DNA from: Oscillospiraceae bacterium
Lineage (GTDB): Bacteria; Bacillota; Clostridia; Oscillospirales; CAG-272
Direction of reading: 5' to 3'
DNA: 46,855 nucleotides
Assembly (NCBI GenBank): GCA_015063485.1
Contig: SVUA01000012.1
Coordinates: 1 to 46,855, forward strand
Made by a program: the position numbers and the translations under genes. The first letter of the stretch is position 1. The number at the start of each line of letters is the position of its first letter. The notes beneath the pieces were generated by a model. That model saw nothing but the letters and a program-made list of their open reading frames with translations. It was not told the origin of the DNA and ran no database searches. Below are positions 7,817 to 15,885 of the stretch, piece after piece.

Positions 7817-7845
7817 ATTATACCAAAATGGTATAATAATGTCAA
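7817..7845 (-). promoter_or_regulatory. Perfect SigA promoter of the BspA-like gene overlapped by operator dyad
   Basis: On the minus strand: TTGACA at 7845-7840, a 17-base spacer, TATAAT at 7822-7817. The dyad ATTATACCA-N3-TGGTATAAT at 7817-7837 covers the -10 and most of the spacer. In the other direction the right arm reads TGGTATAAT, an extended -10 for the 7874 gene. One repressor dimer here could close both promoters. A related half-site ATATACCA lies just to the left (about 7793-7800). Confidence 0.8.
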
Positions 7846-7873
7846 GAGCTTTAAAAAATTTAAAGGAGAAAAT

Positions 7874-8074
7874 ATGGAATTTAGACTTAAAGAGTTAAGA
7901 AAAGAAAGAAATATATCTCAATTAAAGCTTGCACTTGATTTAAATATGAATCAAAATACTATTTCTCGGTATGAAAATATGGAGCGAGAAGCAGATTATA
8001 AAACTCTTATAAAATTTGCAGATTACTTTGATGTTTCTGTCGATTATCTGCTTGGAAGAACTGAAAATAAATAA
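7874..8074 (+). CDS. Small Cro/C1-type (XRE) transcriptional regulator
   Basis: A 66-residue protein consisting of one Cro/C1-type HTH (LKELRKERNISQLKLALDLN, then MNQNTISRYENMEREADYKT), ending in VDYLLGRTENK, typical of single-domain XRE regulators such as SinR-like or phage C2-like proteins. AAGGAG lies 7 bases before the ATG. It is divergent from the BspA-like lipoprotein gene across a 156-base intergenic region with a strong dyad. The simplest reading is a repressor of itself and of the lipoprotein. A hairpin terminator follows directly. Confidence 0.9.
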   Translation: MEFRLKELRKERNISQLKLALDLNMNQNTISRYENMEREADYKTLIKFADYFDVSVDYLLGRTENK

Positions 8075-8111
8075 AGACCTTATTGTTTTAATTTAAACAT
8101 ATAAGGTCTTT
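8073..8111. terminator. Bidirectional terminator
   Basis: Perfect 11-bp arms (AAAGACCTTAT and ATAAGGTCTTT) around a 17-base loop, overlapping the stop codon region of the XRE gene. With flanking T and A runs it can serve both that gene and the converging glycerate kinase operon. Confidence 0.8.
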
Positions 8112-8126
8112 TTGCTTTAAAAAATT

Positions 8127-9275
8127 TTATAAATTTTCAATATTTTCAGCGAAATTTTTACCGAGCTTTTCAAGCAGTTCGTCTGCGTGTGTCATTGAAT
8201 GTTCAGGCGACGGTGCAATATCCGAAAGCGCGTATATATCGGATATACCGAGCGTTAGCAGTTCCTTCTTGTCTCCGCCTATACAACCGACGAAGCAATA
8301 GACGGGTACGCCGTATTTTTTTGCCGCGCCGGTCACTCCGCTAATGGCTTTTCCGTACAGGCTCTGCGCGTCTATCTTGCCCTCGCCCGTGATTATTGCG
8401 TCGGCATCGGATATAAGCTTATCAAAGCCAATAGTATCAAGTACCGCACCTATTCCCGACTGTATTCTTGCATTGAGAAACGCGAGCAGAGGCGAAGCAA
8501 GACCGCCGCCCGCTCCACAGCCCTCTATGCTTGCAATATCTTTGCCGCATTTTTCTTTTAGAAGGGAAGCGTAGTGGATCATTCCTTTTTCCATTTTGTC
8601 AAGCAGTTCGTTATCCGCGCCTTTTTGTCTGCCGTAGACGTATGTCGCGCCCGTACTTCCGCAAAGAACATTTTTTACGTCGGTCGCAATAATAAATTCA
8701 CATCCGTAAAGCCTTTTGTCAAGGTGAGAGATGTCTATATCGCAGATACGGTCAAGCGTAGCACCCGTGGGAACAAAGCTTTTTTTGTCTTCGTCCGAAA
8801 ATAGCGCGCCCAAACAAGAGAACATACCGCAACCACCGTCGTTAGTTCCGCTTCCTCCGACCGTTAGCATAATGCTTCTATATCCGCGGTCAAGAGCGTC
8901 GAGTATCAGCTCGCCAACACCGAAAGTTGTAGCTAAGGACGCGTCCCTTTCGTTTTCAGGGGTGAGCGTAAGCCCTGCGGCTCGCGCCATTTCGATTATT
9001 GCTGTGTTTCCGACCGCTCCGTACTGTGCAAGTACCGTCTTGCCGTTAGTCGAGGTGACTTCAACAGATATGCGTTGATCCTCGCTCGTAAGAGCGTCAA
9101 GCGTACCCTCGCCGCCGTCGGCAATAGGAGAAATTACAGTGATAAGCTCGATGCCCTTTTTGACAGAGCTTCTCAAGCCCTTTTCGATTGCCAACGCCGC
9201 GTCCTGCGCCGAAATACTGCCTTTAAAGGAATCGGGTGCTATGACTATCTTGATTTTTTTGTTTGCTTTGCTCAT
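8127..9275 (-). CDS. Glycerate kinase (GlxK/GarK family)
   Basis: A 382-residue glycerate kinase of the GarK type, phosphorylating D-glycerate (2- or 3-phosphoglycerate depending on the subgroup) to feed glycolysis. The N terminus IKIVIAPDSFKGSISAQDAA and the internal GGSGTNDGGCGM and GEGKIDAQSLYGKA are family hallmarks; length matches the usual 375-385. It starts 7 bases after the stop of the GH2 gene and lacks a clear ribosome binding site (only GAAG about 15 bases back), so translational coupling is likely. Pairing with a glycosidase suggests a sugar-conjugate or sugar-acid route that yields glycerate, but this is inference. Confidence 0.92.
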   Translation of the reverse strand: MSKANKKIKIVIAPDSFKGSISAQDAALAIEKGLRSSVKKGIELITVISPIADGGEGTLDALTSEDQRISVEVTSTNGKTVLAQYGAVGNTAIIEMARAAGLTLTPENERDASLATTFGVGELILDALDRGYRSIMLTVGGSGTNDGGCGMFSCLGALFSDEDKKSFVPTGATLDRICDIDISHLDKRLYGCEFIIATDVKNVLCGSTGATYVYGRQKGADNELLDKMEKGMIHYASLLKEKCGKDIASIEGCGAGGGLASPLLAFLNARIQSGIGAVLDTIGFDKLISDADAIITGEGKIDAQSLYGKAISGVTGAAKKYGVPVYCFVGCIGGDKKELLTLGISDIYALSDIAPSPEHSMTHADELLEKLGKNFAENIENL

Positions 9276-9282
9276 GTCTGTT

Positions 9283-11031
9283 TCAATCTTCTATAACAGC
9301 TTTTTTTGCGAATATACGCGCAAATTTTTCTGGTTCGAATTTGAAACGTCTGTCGTAGGTCAAAAGTCCGTTCTGCTCCTGCTCAACGTCGGTGAGCTGA
9401 GTGTAGCAATACGCGAATATATGAGGATTTTCGAGAAGCGCGTCGGTAAGTCCTTCAAGTCTTTCGAAAAATTCGTCCTCGGTCGTTACCGATTTTCCGT
9501 AGCCCCAAGCGGTGTCATCTGCTTCCATTATCCACTTTATTCCGCCGTATTCGCTGACGAATATCGGAAGATGGACTTTAGATATCTGACGTTTGGGGTC
9601 TTTTCTTAAGAGCTGGTCGTTAACGATGCCCTCCGCTATCTTTGAATAATTTGAACGGAATATCTCGGGATCTTGCTCGTAGTCATGCACGTCGTGAACG
9701 TCTGTGCGTGTCGTAGGATACGAGCCGCTGTTTGCTATTACAGGGCGGGTATTGTCGAGCATTTTTGTAACGTCATAGACCATATCGATGAGCGCGACAC
9801 TATGCTGTCTGCCGTTCTTATCCCACGTTTCGTTAAAGGGACACCAACCAATTACAGAGGGGTGAGAAAAATCACGTTCTACCTCTTCCATCCACTCGGG
9901 GAGAAAATGCTCTATATTTGCAAATTCGGTGTGATCGAAGCCCCAGTTACCCGTTTCTGACCATACCATATAGCCGTGCGTGTCGGCGTGATATAGGAAG
10001 CGGGGCTCAAAGACCTTTTGATGAAGTCTCGCGCCGTTAAAGCCGCAAGCCATAGAAGCTTCAATGTCAAATATGAGTGCTTCATCGGAGGGAGCGGTGA
10101 TTATACCGTCGGGGTAGAAGCCTTGGTCGAGAACGAATCTGCCGAATACGGTCTTGCCGTTTATCTGCAAACCGTTTTCCTTTGTAAGTCTTACCTCGCG
10201 CAGACCAAAATAGCCTTTCATTACGTCTGTTTTACCGTTTGAGATAAGCTCAAAATTAAGGTCGTAAAGTCTGCCCTTACCGCATTCCCAAAGGTGCTTT
10301 TCCGCAAGGTCGATCTTCATAAATTCCGATTGAGAGTTGATCTTCGTTTCGGAACTTCCCATGACCTTGCCACCGTAGGTCGCGGTCACGCGAAGAGTGT
10401 CACCTATATTCGCGCCTGCCGTTTTCACTTCAAGCGTTACGGAAGTGTCTGAAATGTTGGGATAAGCCTTGTAGGAAACAACGTGAGCCTGTTCTACCGC
10501 TTCAAGCCATACCGTCTGCCATATACCCGTTGTGCGAGTGTAGTGACAACCGTACGATTCAAGGCGTTGAGACTGCTTTCCTACAGTCTGCTTGCCCGAA
10601 CGAACGTCATCCTCTGCGTAAATGGTTATATAATTGCCGTCCTTAGAAAGAAATCTCGTAATATCAAAAGAGAATGAAATATATCCGCCCTTGTGAGTGC
10701 CGACCTTTTTACCGTTTACGAATACTGTCGTCGTGTGGTCGCAGGCGTCAATGTGAAGGATAATTCGCTTTTCTGCCCATTCTAAAGGGATATCGATATT
10801 TTTTCTGTACCATACGGCGTTCATAAAATCGGTATGTCCAATACCTGACAAAACACTTTCGGGTGAAAAGGGAACGGTTATTTTGCCGTTAAGAGATTCT
10901 CGTTTGTGGAATTCTTTTTCAAGTCCGATTTTCGCATTGTCTATCTCGAAATCCCACTCGCCGTTAAGATTTATCCATTCGTCTCTGTGTCTGTCAGGAC
11001 GCGGATGTTCACATCTTGGAATGTTGTTCAT
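9283..11031 (-). CDS. Glycoside hydrolase family 2 (beta-galactosidase/glucuronidase-like)
   Basis: A 582-residue GH2 enzyme. Residues 15-175 are the sugar-binding jelly roll (WINLNGEWDFEID, then YRKNIDIP). About 180-285 is the immunoglobulin-like domain, and 285-582 the TIM barrel. Glu401 in CPFNETWD fits the acid/base and Glu494 in VSEYGG the nucleophile. It has no signal peptide, so it should act in the cytoplasm on imported oligosaccharides or glycosides; the exact linkage (galactoside, mannoside, glucuronide) is not readable. The frame extends 35 codons upstream, but AAAGGAG and the domain start support 11031. A good promoter lies upstream. Together with glycerate kinase it forms a two-gene operon. 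Confidence 0.9.
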   Translation of the reverse strand: MNNIPRCEHPRPDRHRDEWINLNGEWDFEIDNAKIGLEKEFHKRESLNGKITVPFSPESVLSGIGHTDFMNAVWYRKNIDIPLEWAEKRIILHIDACDHTTTVFVNGKKVGTHKGGYISFSFDITRFLSKDGNYITIYAEDDVRSGKQTVGKQSQRLESYGCHYTRTTGIWQTVWLEAVEQAHVVSYKAYPNISDTSVTLEVKTAGANIGDTLRVTATYGGKVMGSSETKINSQSEFMKIDLAEKHLWECGKGRLYDLNFELISNGKTDVMKGYFGLREVRLTKENGLQINGKTVFGRFVLDQGFYPDGIITAPSDEALIFDIEASMACGFNGARLHQKVFEPRFLYHADTHGYMVWSETGNWGFDHTEFANIEHFLPEWMEEVERDFSHPSVIGWCPFNETWDKNGRQHSVALIDMVYDVTKMLDNTRPVIANSGSYPTTRTDVHDVHDYEQDPEIFRSNYSKIAEGIVNDQLLRKDPKRQISKVHLPIFVSEYGGIKWIMEADDTAWGYGKSVTTEDEFFERLEGLTDALLENPHIFAYCYTQLTDVEQEQNGLLTYDRRFKFEPEKFARIFAKKAVIED

Positions 11032-11065
11032 TTCAATATACTCCTTTATTTGTTTTATTGTTTTG

Positions 11066-11094
11066 ATTTTAGCAACTGAAAATTTGATTGTCAA
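11066..11094 (-). promoter_or_regulatory. SigA-type promoter for the GH2/glycerate kinase operon
   Basis: On the minus strand: TTGACA at 11094-11089, a 17-base spacer, TAAAAT at 11071-11066. The rest of 11095-11297 has no gene. A GGCTTCG/CGAAGCC hairpin lies around 11153-11187, and then comes the flank of a dispersed hairpin repeat. Confidence 0.75.
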
Positions 11095-11297
11095 GCGTTT
11101 TGGCAAAAAAGATAATTTTTGGCTATACTGTAACAAACCGTTGTTAAAAATGTGGCTTCGTGTACCTGTGAAAGATACCCGAAGCCGTGTTGAGGATTAT
11201 TTGTTTTATATATAACTTTTTCCGCTTTTTATTTGGGCTAATATTTTTAGTTCAACTAAAAATATTATAGATATACCCCTTTTTAGCATTTTCTTTT

Positions 11298-11329
11298 GGT
11301 TACTTTTCTTTTTTAAAAGAAAAGTAACC
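11298..11329. repeat. Dispersed hairpin repeat, copy 2
   Basis: A perfect palindrome with arms GGTTACTTTTCTTTT and AAAAGAAAAGTAACC, loop TT, right flank GCATCCTC. Compared with copy 1 the outer bases differ on both arms in step (GGTTAC/GTAACC for CATAC/GTATG). It begins 7 bases past the ridA stop codon. Confidence 0.75.
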
Positions 11330-11335
11330 GCATCC

Positions 11336-11707
11336 TCATACTTCTGCTATTACTTCTACCTCAACGAGAGCACCCTTGGGGAGATCTTTGACCGCAACAC
11401 AGCTGCGCGCGGGTTTTGAGGTAAAGTATTTTCCGTATATTTCGTTGAATGCGGCGAAATCCGAGATATTTGCGAGGAAGCAGGTGGTCTTTACCGCTTT
11501 TTCGAATGAAGAGCCTGCGGCGGTGAGAACAGCGTCGAGATTCTTCATTACCTGCTCGGTCTGTGTTACGATATCATCACCTGCGAGAGCGGCGGTAGCG
11601 GGGTCGAGAGCTATCTGACCCGAGGTATATACAAGACCTCCGCAGACAACTGCCTGAGAGTAAGGGCCTATTGCCGCGGGAGCGTTAGTAGTAGCTATTT
11701 TTTTCAT
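11336..11707 (-). CDS. ridA: RidA-family enamine/imine deaminase
   Basis: A 123-residue RidA (YjgF/YER057c/UK114) protein. It hydrolyses reactive 2-aminoacrylate and 2-aminocrotonate released by PLP enzymes such as threonine dehydratase. The motifs AIGPYSQAVVCGGLVYTSGQI, seen as AIGPYSQAV and YTSGQIALDP, and the C-terminal RSCVAVKDLPKGALVEVEVIA pattern (arginine and glutamate of the active site) are present. AAAGGAG precedes the ATG. It is the last gene of the amino-acid operon, 12 bases after ilvA, which makes the enzyme, substrate and detoxifier pairing direct. Confidence 0.95.
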   Translation of the reverse strand: MKKIATTNAPAAIGPYSQAVVCGGLVYTSGQIALDPATAALAGDDIVTQTEQVMKNLDAVLTAAGSSFEKAVKTTCFLANISDFAAFNEIYGKYFTSKPARSCVAVKDLPKGALVEVEVIAEV

Positions 11708-11719
11708 AATTTAACTCCT

Positions 11720-12913
11720 TTACATAAGCTTAAATCCAAAATCGGTAAGAGCTTTTTTGATGCTTTCGATATGCTCGAAATTACGTGTCTCAAGTGCTAT
11801 ACGCAAATAACAGCCGTTGACGTCCGAGCCCTCATTAGCGCGCTCGTGGTGAACAGAGATAACGTTTCCGCCCATATCGGCAATAATGCGTGAAACATTT
11901 TTGAGCTGACCGGGCTTGTCAACAAGCTCGATAAGAAGCTGACAGGTTCTGCCTGACATAAGAAGTCCGCGGTTGATAACGCGCGAAAGGATCGTAACGT
12001 CTATGTTACCGCCCGAAAGCAGACATACCGTCTTTTTGCCCTTGATATCTACCTTGCCGAACATAGCTGCGGCAACAGCAATTGCTCCCGCGCCCTCGGT
12101 AACGAGCTTATGCTGTTCCATAAGAGCAAGTATTGCTGCGGATATCTCGTCGTCGGTAACGGTCACGATATCGTCAACGTACTGACGGCAAAGCTCGTAC
12201 GTAAGGCTTCCGGGGCATTTTACCGCGATACCGTCGGCGATGGTAGAGACTTTGGAGAGCGTTTCTATCTTTCCGTCGTGTATAGAGTTCACCATAGACG
12301 GCGCGCCGCTTGCCTGAACTCCGTAGACCTTTACGTTGGGATTGAGCGTTTTTATTGTGTAAGCGATACCCGAAATAAGTCCGCCGCCACCAACGGGAAC
12401 GATAACGGCTTCAAGATCGGGGATCTGCTCCGCAAGCTCAAGAGCGATAGTGCCCTGACCTGCGATAACGTCCTCGTCGTCAAAGGGGTGGATAAAGGTG
12501 TATCCTTTTTCGTCGCGGAGAGAAAGAGCCTTTTTGTAAGCATCGTCGTAAACGCCTTCGACAAGACAGACCTCCGCGCCGTAGCTCTTGGTCGCCTCGA
12601 CCTTTGAGATAGGAGCGCCGTCGGGCAGACAGATAACTGCCTTTATACCGTTTTTTTGCGCCGAAAGAGCAACTCCTTGCGCGTGATTTCCCGCGGAGCA
12701 GGCAATAACGCCGCGAGCCTTTTCCTCTGCGGAAAGGCGGGACATTTTGTAGTAAGAGCCGCGAACCTTGAACGATCCCGTGATCTGAAGATTCTCGGTT
12801 TTCAGATATATCTCGGCGTCGCTCCTGAGCTTTGGAGCATAGATGACGTCGGTGGTTCTGATTATGTTTTTCAACGCGTAATTCGCGCGGTAAACGTTAT
12901 CAAGTGTGAGCAT
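11720..12913 (-). CDS. ilvA: Threonine ammonia-lyase with ACT domain
   Basis: A 397-residue PLP enzyme converting threonine to 2-oxobutanoate, the first step to isoleucine. The PLP lysine lies in ITGSFKVRGSYYKM, the substrate loop is SAGNHAQGVA and the phosphate-binding glycine loop VPVGGGGLISG. The last 80 residues form an ACT-type domain (LLIELVDKPGQLKNVSRIIA), so feedback control is possible. The length (about 400) matches the short IlvA/TdcB class rather than the 510-residue E. coli IlvA. Its place next to ridA in a leu/ilv operon supports the biosynthetic role. Confidence 0.93.
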   Translation of the reverse strand: MLTLDNVYRANYALKNIIRTTDVIYAPKLRSDAEIYLKTENLQITGSFKVRGSYYKMSRLSAEEKARGVIACSAGNHAQGVALSAQKNGIKAVICLPDGAPISKVEATKSYGAEVCLVEGVYDDAYKKALSLRDEKGYTFIHPFDDEDVIAGQGTIALELAEQIPDLEAVIVPVGGGGLISGIAYTIKTLNPNVKVYGVQASGAPSMVNSIHDGKIETLSKVSTIADGIAVKCPGSLTYELCRQYVDDIVTVTDDEISAAILALMEQHKLVTEGAGAIAVAAAMFGKVDIKGKKTVCLLSGGNIDVTILSRVINRGLLMSGRTCQLLIELVDKPGQLKNVSRIIADMGGNVISVHHERANEGSDVNGCYLRIALETRNFEHIESIKKALTDFGFKLM

Positions 12914-12944
12914 ATGTAAGAATGCCTTTCTTTATTTTTAGAAT

Positions 12945-14123
12945 TTACAAAAGACTGTCGATGAACTGTTCTGCCGCTCTTGCCGAACGGTGTCCGCGCT
13001 TGAGTGCAAACGCCTCTGCATCACGGTCAAGCTCGTCCATAGGAATATCAATGCCGTTGCGTTCCGCAAGTTCGTGAACGATATCAAGATAAAGCTTCTT
13101 TTCGGGCTTCGCGAAGAGAATAGACAGACCGAAACGCGCGGAAAGCGAAAGATTTTCCTGAATCGTATCGTTTCTGTGCAATTCGTCGCCTTCTCTATCG
13201 GAGAAAGTCTCGCGTACTATGTGGCGGCGGTTGCTCGTCGCATAAATGACCGCGTTTTTCGCGCGTGCGGACGCAGAGCCTTCGAGAGTAGCCTTGAGCA
13301 TACTGAAGCTGTCATCGTTTTTGTTAAATGACAGGTCGTCGATAAAGATTATAAAGTGGAGAGGGTTGTTGCTTATCTCGCCCATTATCTTTGGGAGAAG
13401 AAGGAGCTGATTTTTTCTTATCTCGATGAGGCGCAGACCCATATCGAAGAAGTGGTTCGCGACTGCCTTGACGGTCGAGGATTTACCCGTTCCCGCATCT
13501 CCGTAAAGGAGGATATTAGCCGCGGGCTTGTCGGAGAGAAACATTTCGGTGTTGTGAATTACCTTTTGTCTTTCTTCCTCGTATCCGACGAAATTGTCAA
13601 GCGTCGTTCTGTCAGCGCTTGCGATAGGAATTATAGTTCCGTCATCGCCGACAGAGAACATACCGTGAGCGGCAAATATTCCGTAGCCGTACTTTTCAAT
13701 ATTAGATATTCGAGACATATACTCGGCACAAAGGTCAGCCTTTTCGGAGTCAAAGGAGTGTACGTAATTTTTGTGCCCCATATCGGTGGCAAAATCGTCG
13801 GGAGTGAGCGCGGCAAATTCGGAAAGAGCATTAAGTTCGTATTCAACGGCTCTTGCTACGTGAGGATTGACCTCCTCTTTTTTTCCTATCGCGCGAACGT
13901 AGACGTTTTCGTCCTCAAAGGCTATTCGGCGAACGCAGTCGGTAAGGTTCGCGCCGCCGCCGTATATCTCGTTTATAAGCTCTCCGTATGCAAGTTCCTT
14001 TTTAGCAGAGCCTGATTCTTGCTCACAATAATTAAGGAACAGAGAGAACAAAGGCGTTTTTCTTACTCCGCTAAAAACGGCGAGAGAAGAAAGCCTTTTG
14101 TATATCGTAAAGATATCAGCCAT
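12945..14123 (-). CDS. DUF815 AAA-type ATPase
   Basis: A 392-residue P-loop protein of the DUF815 family. Residues 1-190 are a variable helical part. Walker A is GDAGTGKSS (208-216), Walker B HFIIFIDDL (256-264) and the C terminus ends RGHRSARAAEQFIDSLL. Family members have no firmly known role. It sits 8 bases after leuB and 31 before ilvA in the same direction, so it is co-transcribed with the branched-chain pathway, although nothing in it suggests amino acid chemistry. It could be a remodelling or chaperone ATPase or simply a passenger. ATP binding is well supported; the job is unknown. Confidence 0.85.
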   Translation of the reverse strand: MADIFTIYKRLSSLAVFSGVRKTPLFSLFLNYCEQESGSAKKELAYGELINEIYGGGANLTDCVRRIAFEDENVYVRAIGKKEEVNPHVARAVEYELNALSEFAALTPDDFATDMGHKNYVHSFDSEKADLCAEYMSRISNIEKYGYGIFAAHGMFSVGDDGTIIPIASADRTTLDNFVGYEEERQKVIHNTEMFLSDKPAANILLYGDAGTGKSSTVKAVANHFFDMGLRLIEIRKNQLLLLPKIMGEISNNPLHFIIFIDDLSFNKNDDSFSMLKATLEGSASARAKNAVIYATSNRRHIVRETFSDREGDELHRNDTIQENLSLSARFGLSILFAKPEKKLYLDIVHELAERNGIDIPMDELDRDAEAFALKRGHRSARAAEQFIDSLL

Positions 14124-14131
14124 TTTTTACC

Positions 14132-15199
14132 TCAAAGATTTTCGATAATTTTATCTGTGATCTCTGTCGTGGAGAGACTGTCGCCGCCGTGAGCGATATC
14201 AGCCGTGCGGAAGCCAGCGTTAAGGACCTTGTCAACGGCGTTTACGATGCACTCGGATTCCTCTGCGAGATCAAAGGAGTAGAGAAGCATCATAGCGGCG
14301 GAAAGGATAGTAGCTATCGGGTTAGCCTTGCCCTGACCTGCGATGTCGGGAGCAGAGCCGTGGATAGGCTCGTAAAGACCTCTCTTAGTGTTACCGAGAG
14401 AAGCGGAGGGAAGCATACCGATAGAGCCCGTGATCTGAGAAGCCTCGTCAGAAAGGATATCTCCGAACATATTTGAGGTAACGATAACATCAAACTGAGC
14501 GGGATTGCGGACGAGCTGCATAGCAGCGTTGTCAACGAGCATATCTACGCACTCAACGTCGGGGTACTGCTCCGCCATCTCGTGAACGACTTTTCTCCAG
14601 AGTCTCGAGGACTCAAGAACATTTGCCTTGTCGATACTCGTGAGCTTCTTGTTTCTCTTGCGAGCCGTCTCGAAAGCGACCTTTGCGATACGCTCGATCT
14701 CCATACGGCTGTAACATTCGGTGTCATAAGCCTCTTCACCGTATTTTCCCTCGCGCATTCCGCGTTCGCCAAAGTAGATACCGCCCGTAAGCTCACGGAC
14801 TATCATGATGTCAAAGCCGTTCTCAACGATATCCGAGCGGAGAGGGCAGTCGCCCTTGAGCGCACCATAAAGCTTTGCGGGACGGAGATTGGTGAAAAGC
14901 TCCATAGCGGCGCGAATGCCGAGAAGCGCCTTTTCGGGACGGATGTTTCCTGGGAGCGTATCCCACTTCGGTCCGCCGACAGCTCCAAGAAGAACGCTGT
15001 CAGATGCAAGACAGCCTCTGACCGTCTCTTCGGGAAGCGGTATGCCACACGCATCAAGTGCCGCTCCGCCTATGAGGTAAGGCGTGAACACGAATTCGTG
15101 ACCGTATTTCTTGCCGACTTCTTCCAATACGCGAACGGCACTGTCAACTATTTCAGGTCCTATACCGTCGCCTCTTAATAATGCTATATTGTAGTTCAT
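14132..15199 (-). CDS. leuB: 3-isopropylmalate dehydrogenase
   Basis: A 355-residue enzyme that oxidises and decarboxylates 3-isopropylmalate with NAD to 2-oxoisocaproate in leucine synthesis. It begins with [20 protein letters not shown]. The family loop [11 protein letters not shown], the substrate arginines in [10 protein letters not shown] and [10 protein letters not shown], and the metal site [14 protein letters not shown] are all present. Length is normal. AAGGAG precedes the start. It is separated from leuD by 187 bases that hold a strong hairpin and one dispersed repeat, but no promoter or U-tract terminator is obvious. Confidence 0.96.
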   Translation of the reverse strand: MNYNIALLRGDGIGPEIVDSAVRVLEEVGKKYGHEFVFTPYLIGGAALDACGIPLPEETVRGCLASDSVLLGAVGGPKWDTLPGNIRPEKALLGIRAAMELFTNLRPAKLYGALKGDCPLRSDIVENGFDIMIVRELTGGIYFGERGMREGKYGEEAYDTECYSRMEIERIAKVAFETARKRNKKLTSIDKANVLESSRLWRKVVHEMAEQYPDVECVDMLVDNAAMQLVRNPAQFDVIVTSNMFGDILSDEASQITGSIGMLPSASLGNTKRGLYEPIHGSAPDIAGQGKANPIATILSAAMMLLYSFDLAEESECIVNAVDKVLNAGFRTADIAHGGDSLSTTEITDKIIENL

Positions 15200-15220
15200 T
15201 ATAATATCTCCTTATTTTTT

Positions 15221-15252
15221 CTCAGAAACTTTCTTGAAAGAAAGTTTCCGAG
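15221..15252. repeat. Perfectly paired hairpin in the leuD-leuB gap
   Basis: Arms CTCAGAAACTTTCTT and AAGAAAGTTTCCGAG (one mismatch) around a GA loop. It lies just upstream of the leuB ribosome binding site in the operon transcript. The stretch up to about 15285 resembles 17180-17235 in the ilvD-leuC gap (both contain a CTTCAAA-AACTTC-like string). Confidence 0.6.
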
Positions 15253-15347
15253 ACCTTCAAAGAACTTCTAAAAGGGTATTTGTTTTTAGCCATTTAGACT
15301 ATGCGATATTGGTTTTATATAAATCCCTTGTATTGTTTTCTTTTTGA

Positions 15348-15377
15348 CTACTTTTTCTTTTTTAAAAGAAAAAGTAG
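15348..15377. repeat. Dispersed hairpin repeat, copy 3
   Basis: A palindrome with arms CTACTTTTTCTTTT and AAAAGAAAAAGTAG, right flank GTCGCGTCC, left flank ATAAATCCCTTGTATTG. It begins 9 bases past the leuD stop codon, inside the operon transcript. The left flank is shared with copy 4. Confidence 0.75.
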
Positions 15378-15386
15378 GTCGCGTCC

Positions 15387-15881
15387 TTATTTTATATCGC
15401 CTTTTTTGATAGACTCTACAAGTCCGCCGTTTTCGATGATCTTCTGAATGAAAGCGGGGAAGGGTTGAGTCTTAAATGATTTACCTGTTGTGCGGTCGTA
15501 GATGATACCTGCATCAAGGTCAGCTTCAACGGTATTGCCGTTTTCAATAGCCTCTGCCGCTTCGGGACACTCGACGATCGCAAGACCTATATTGATAGAA
15601 TTGCGGTAGAAGATACGCGCAAAGCTCTTTGCGATAACGAGCGAGATCCCGCTTGCTTTGATAGCGATAGGCGCGTGTTCACGGGAAGAGCCGCAACCGA
15701 AGTTGTAGCCCGCGACCATGATGTCGCCAGCCTGAACTTTGTTGACAAACTCTTTGTCAAGGTCTTCCATGCAGTGAGAAGCAAGCTCCTTGTGGTCGCT
15801 TGTGTTAAGATATCTTGCGGGAATGATAACGTCGGTGTCTACGTTATCTCCGTATTTGATTACTTTACCTGTAAAATTCAT
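15387..15881 (-). CDS. leuD: 3-isopropylmalate dehydratase small subunit
   Basis: A 164-residue small subunit (swivel domain) of isopropylmalate isomerase. It starts [20 protein letters not shown], contains [14 protein letters not shown] and is of the short LeuD2/archaeal-like class, about 160 residues rather than about 200. The ribosome binding site AAAGGAG overlaps the end of leuC, and the gene starts 4 bases after the leuC stop, so translation is probably coupled and subunits made in equal amounts. Confidence 0.96.
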   Translation of the reverse strand: MNFTGKVIKYGDNVDTDVIIPARYLNTSDHKELASHCMEDLDKEFVNKVQAGDIMVAGYNFGCGSSREHAPIAIKASGISLVIAKSFARIFYRNSINIGLAIVECPEAAEAIENGNTVEADLDAGIIYDRTTGKSFKTQPFPAFIQKIIENGGLVESIKKGDIK

Positions 15882-15885
15882 ATGC

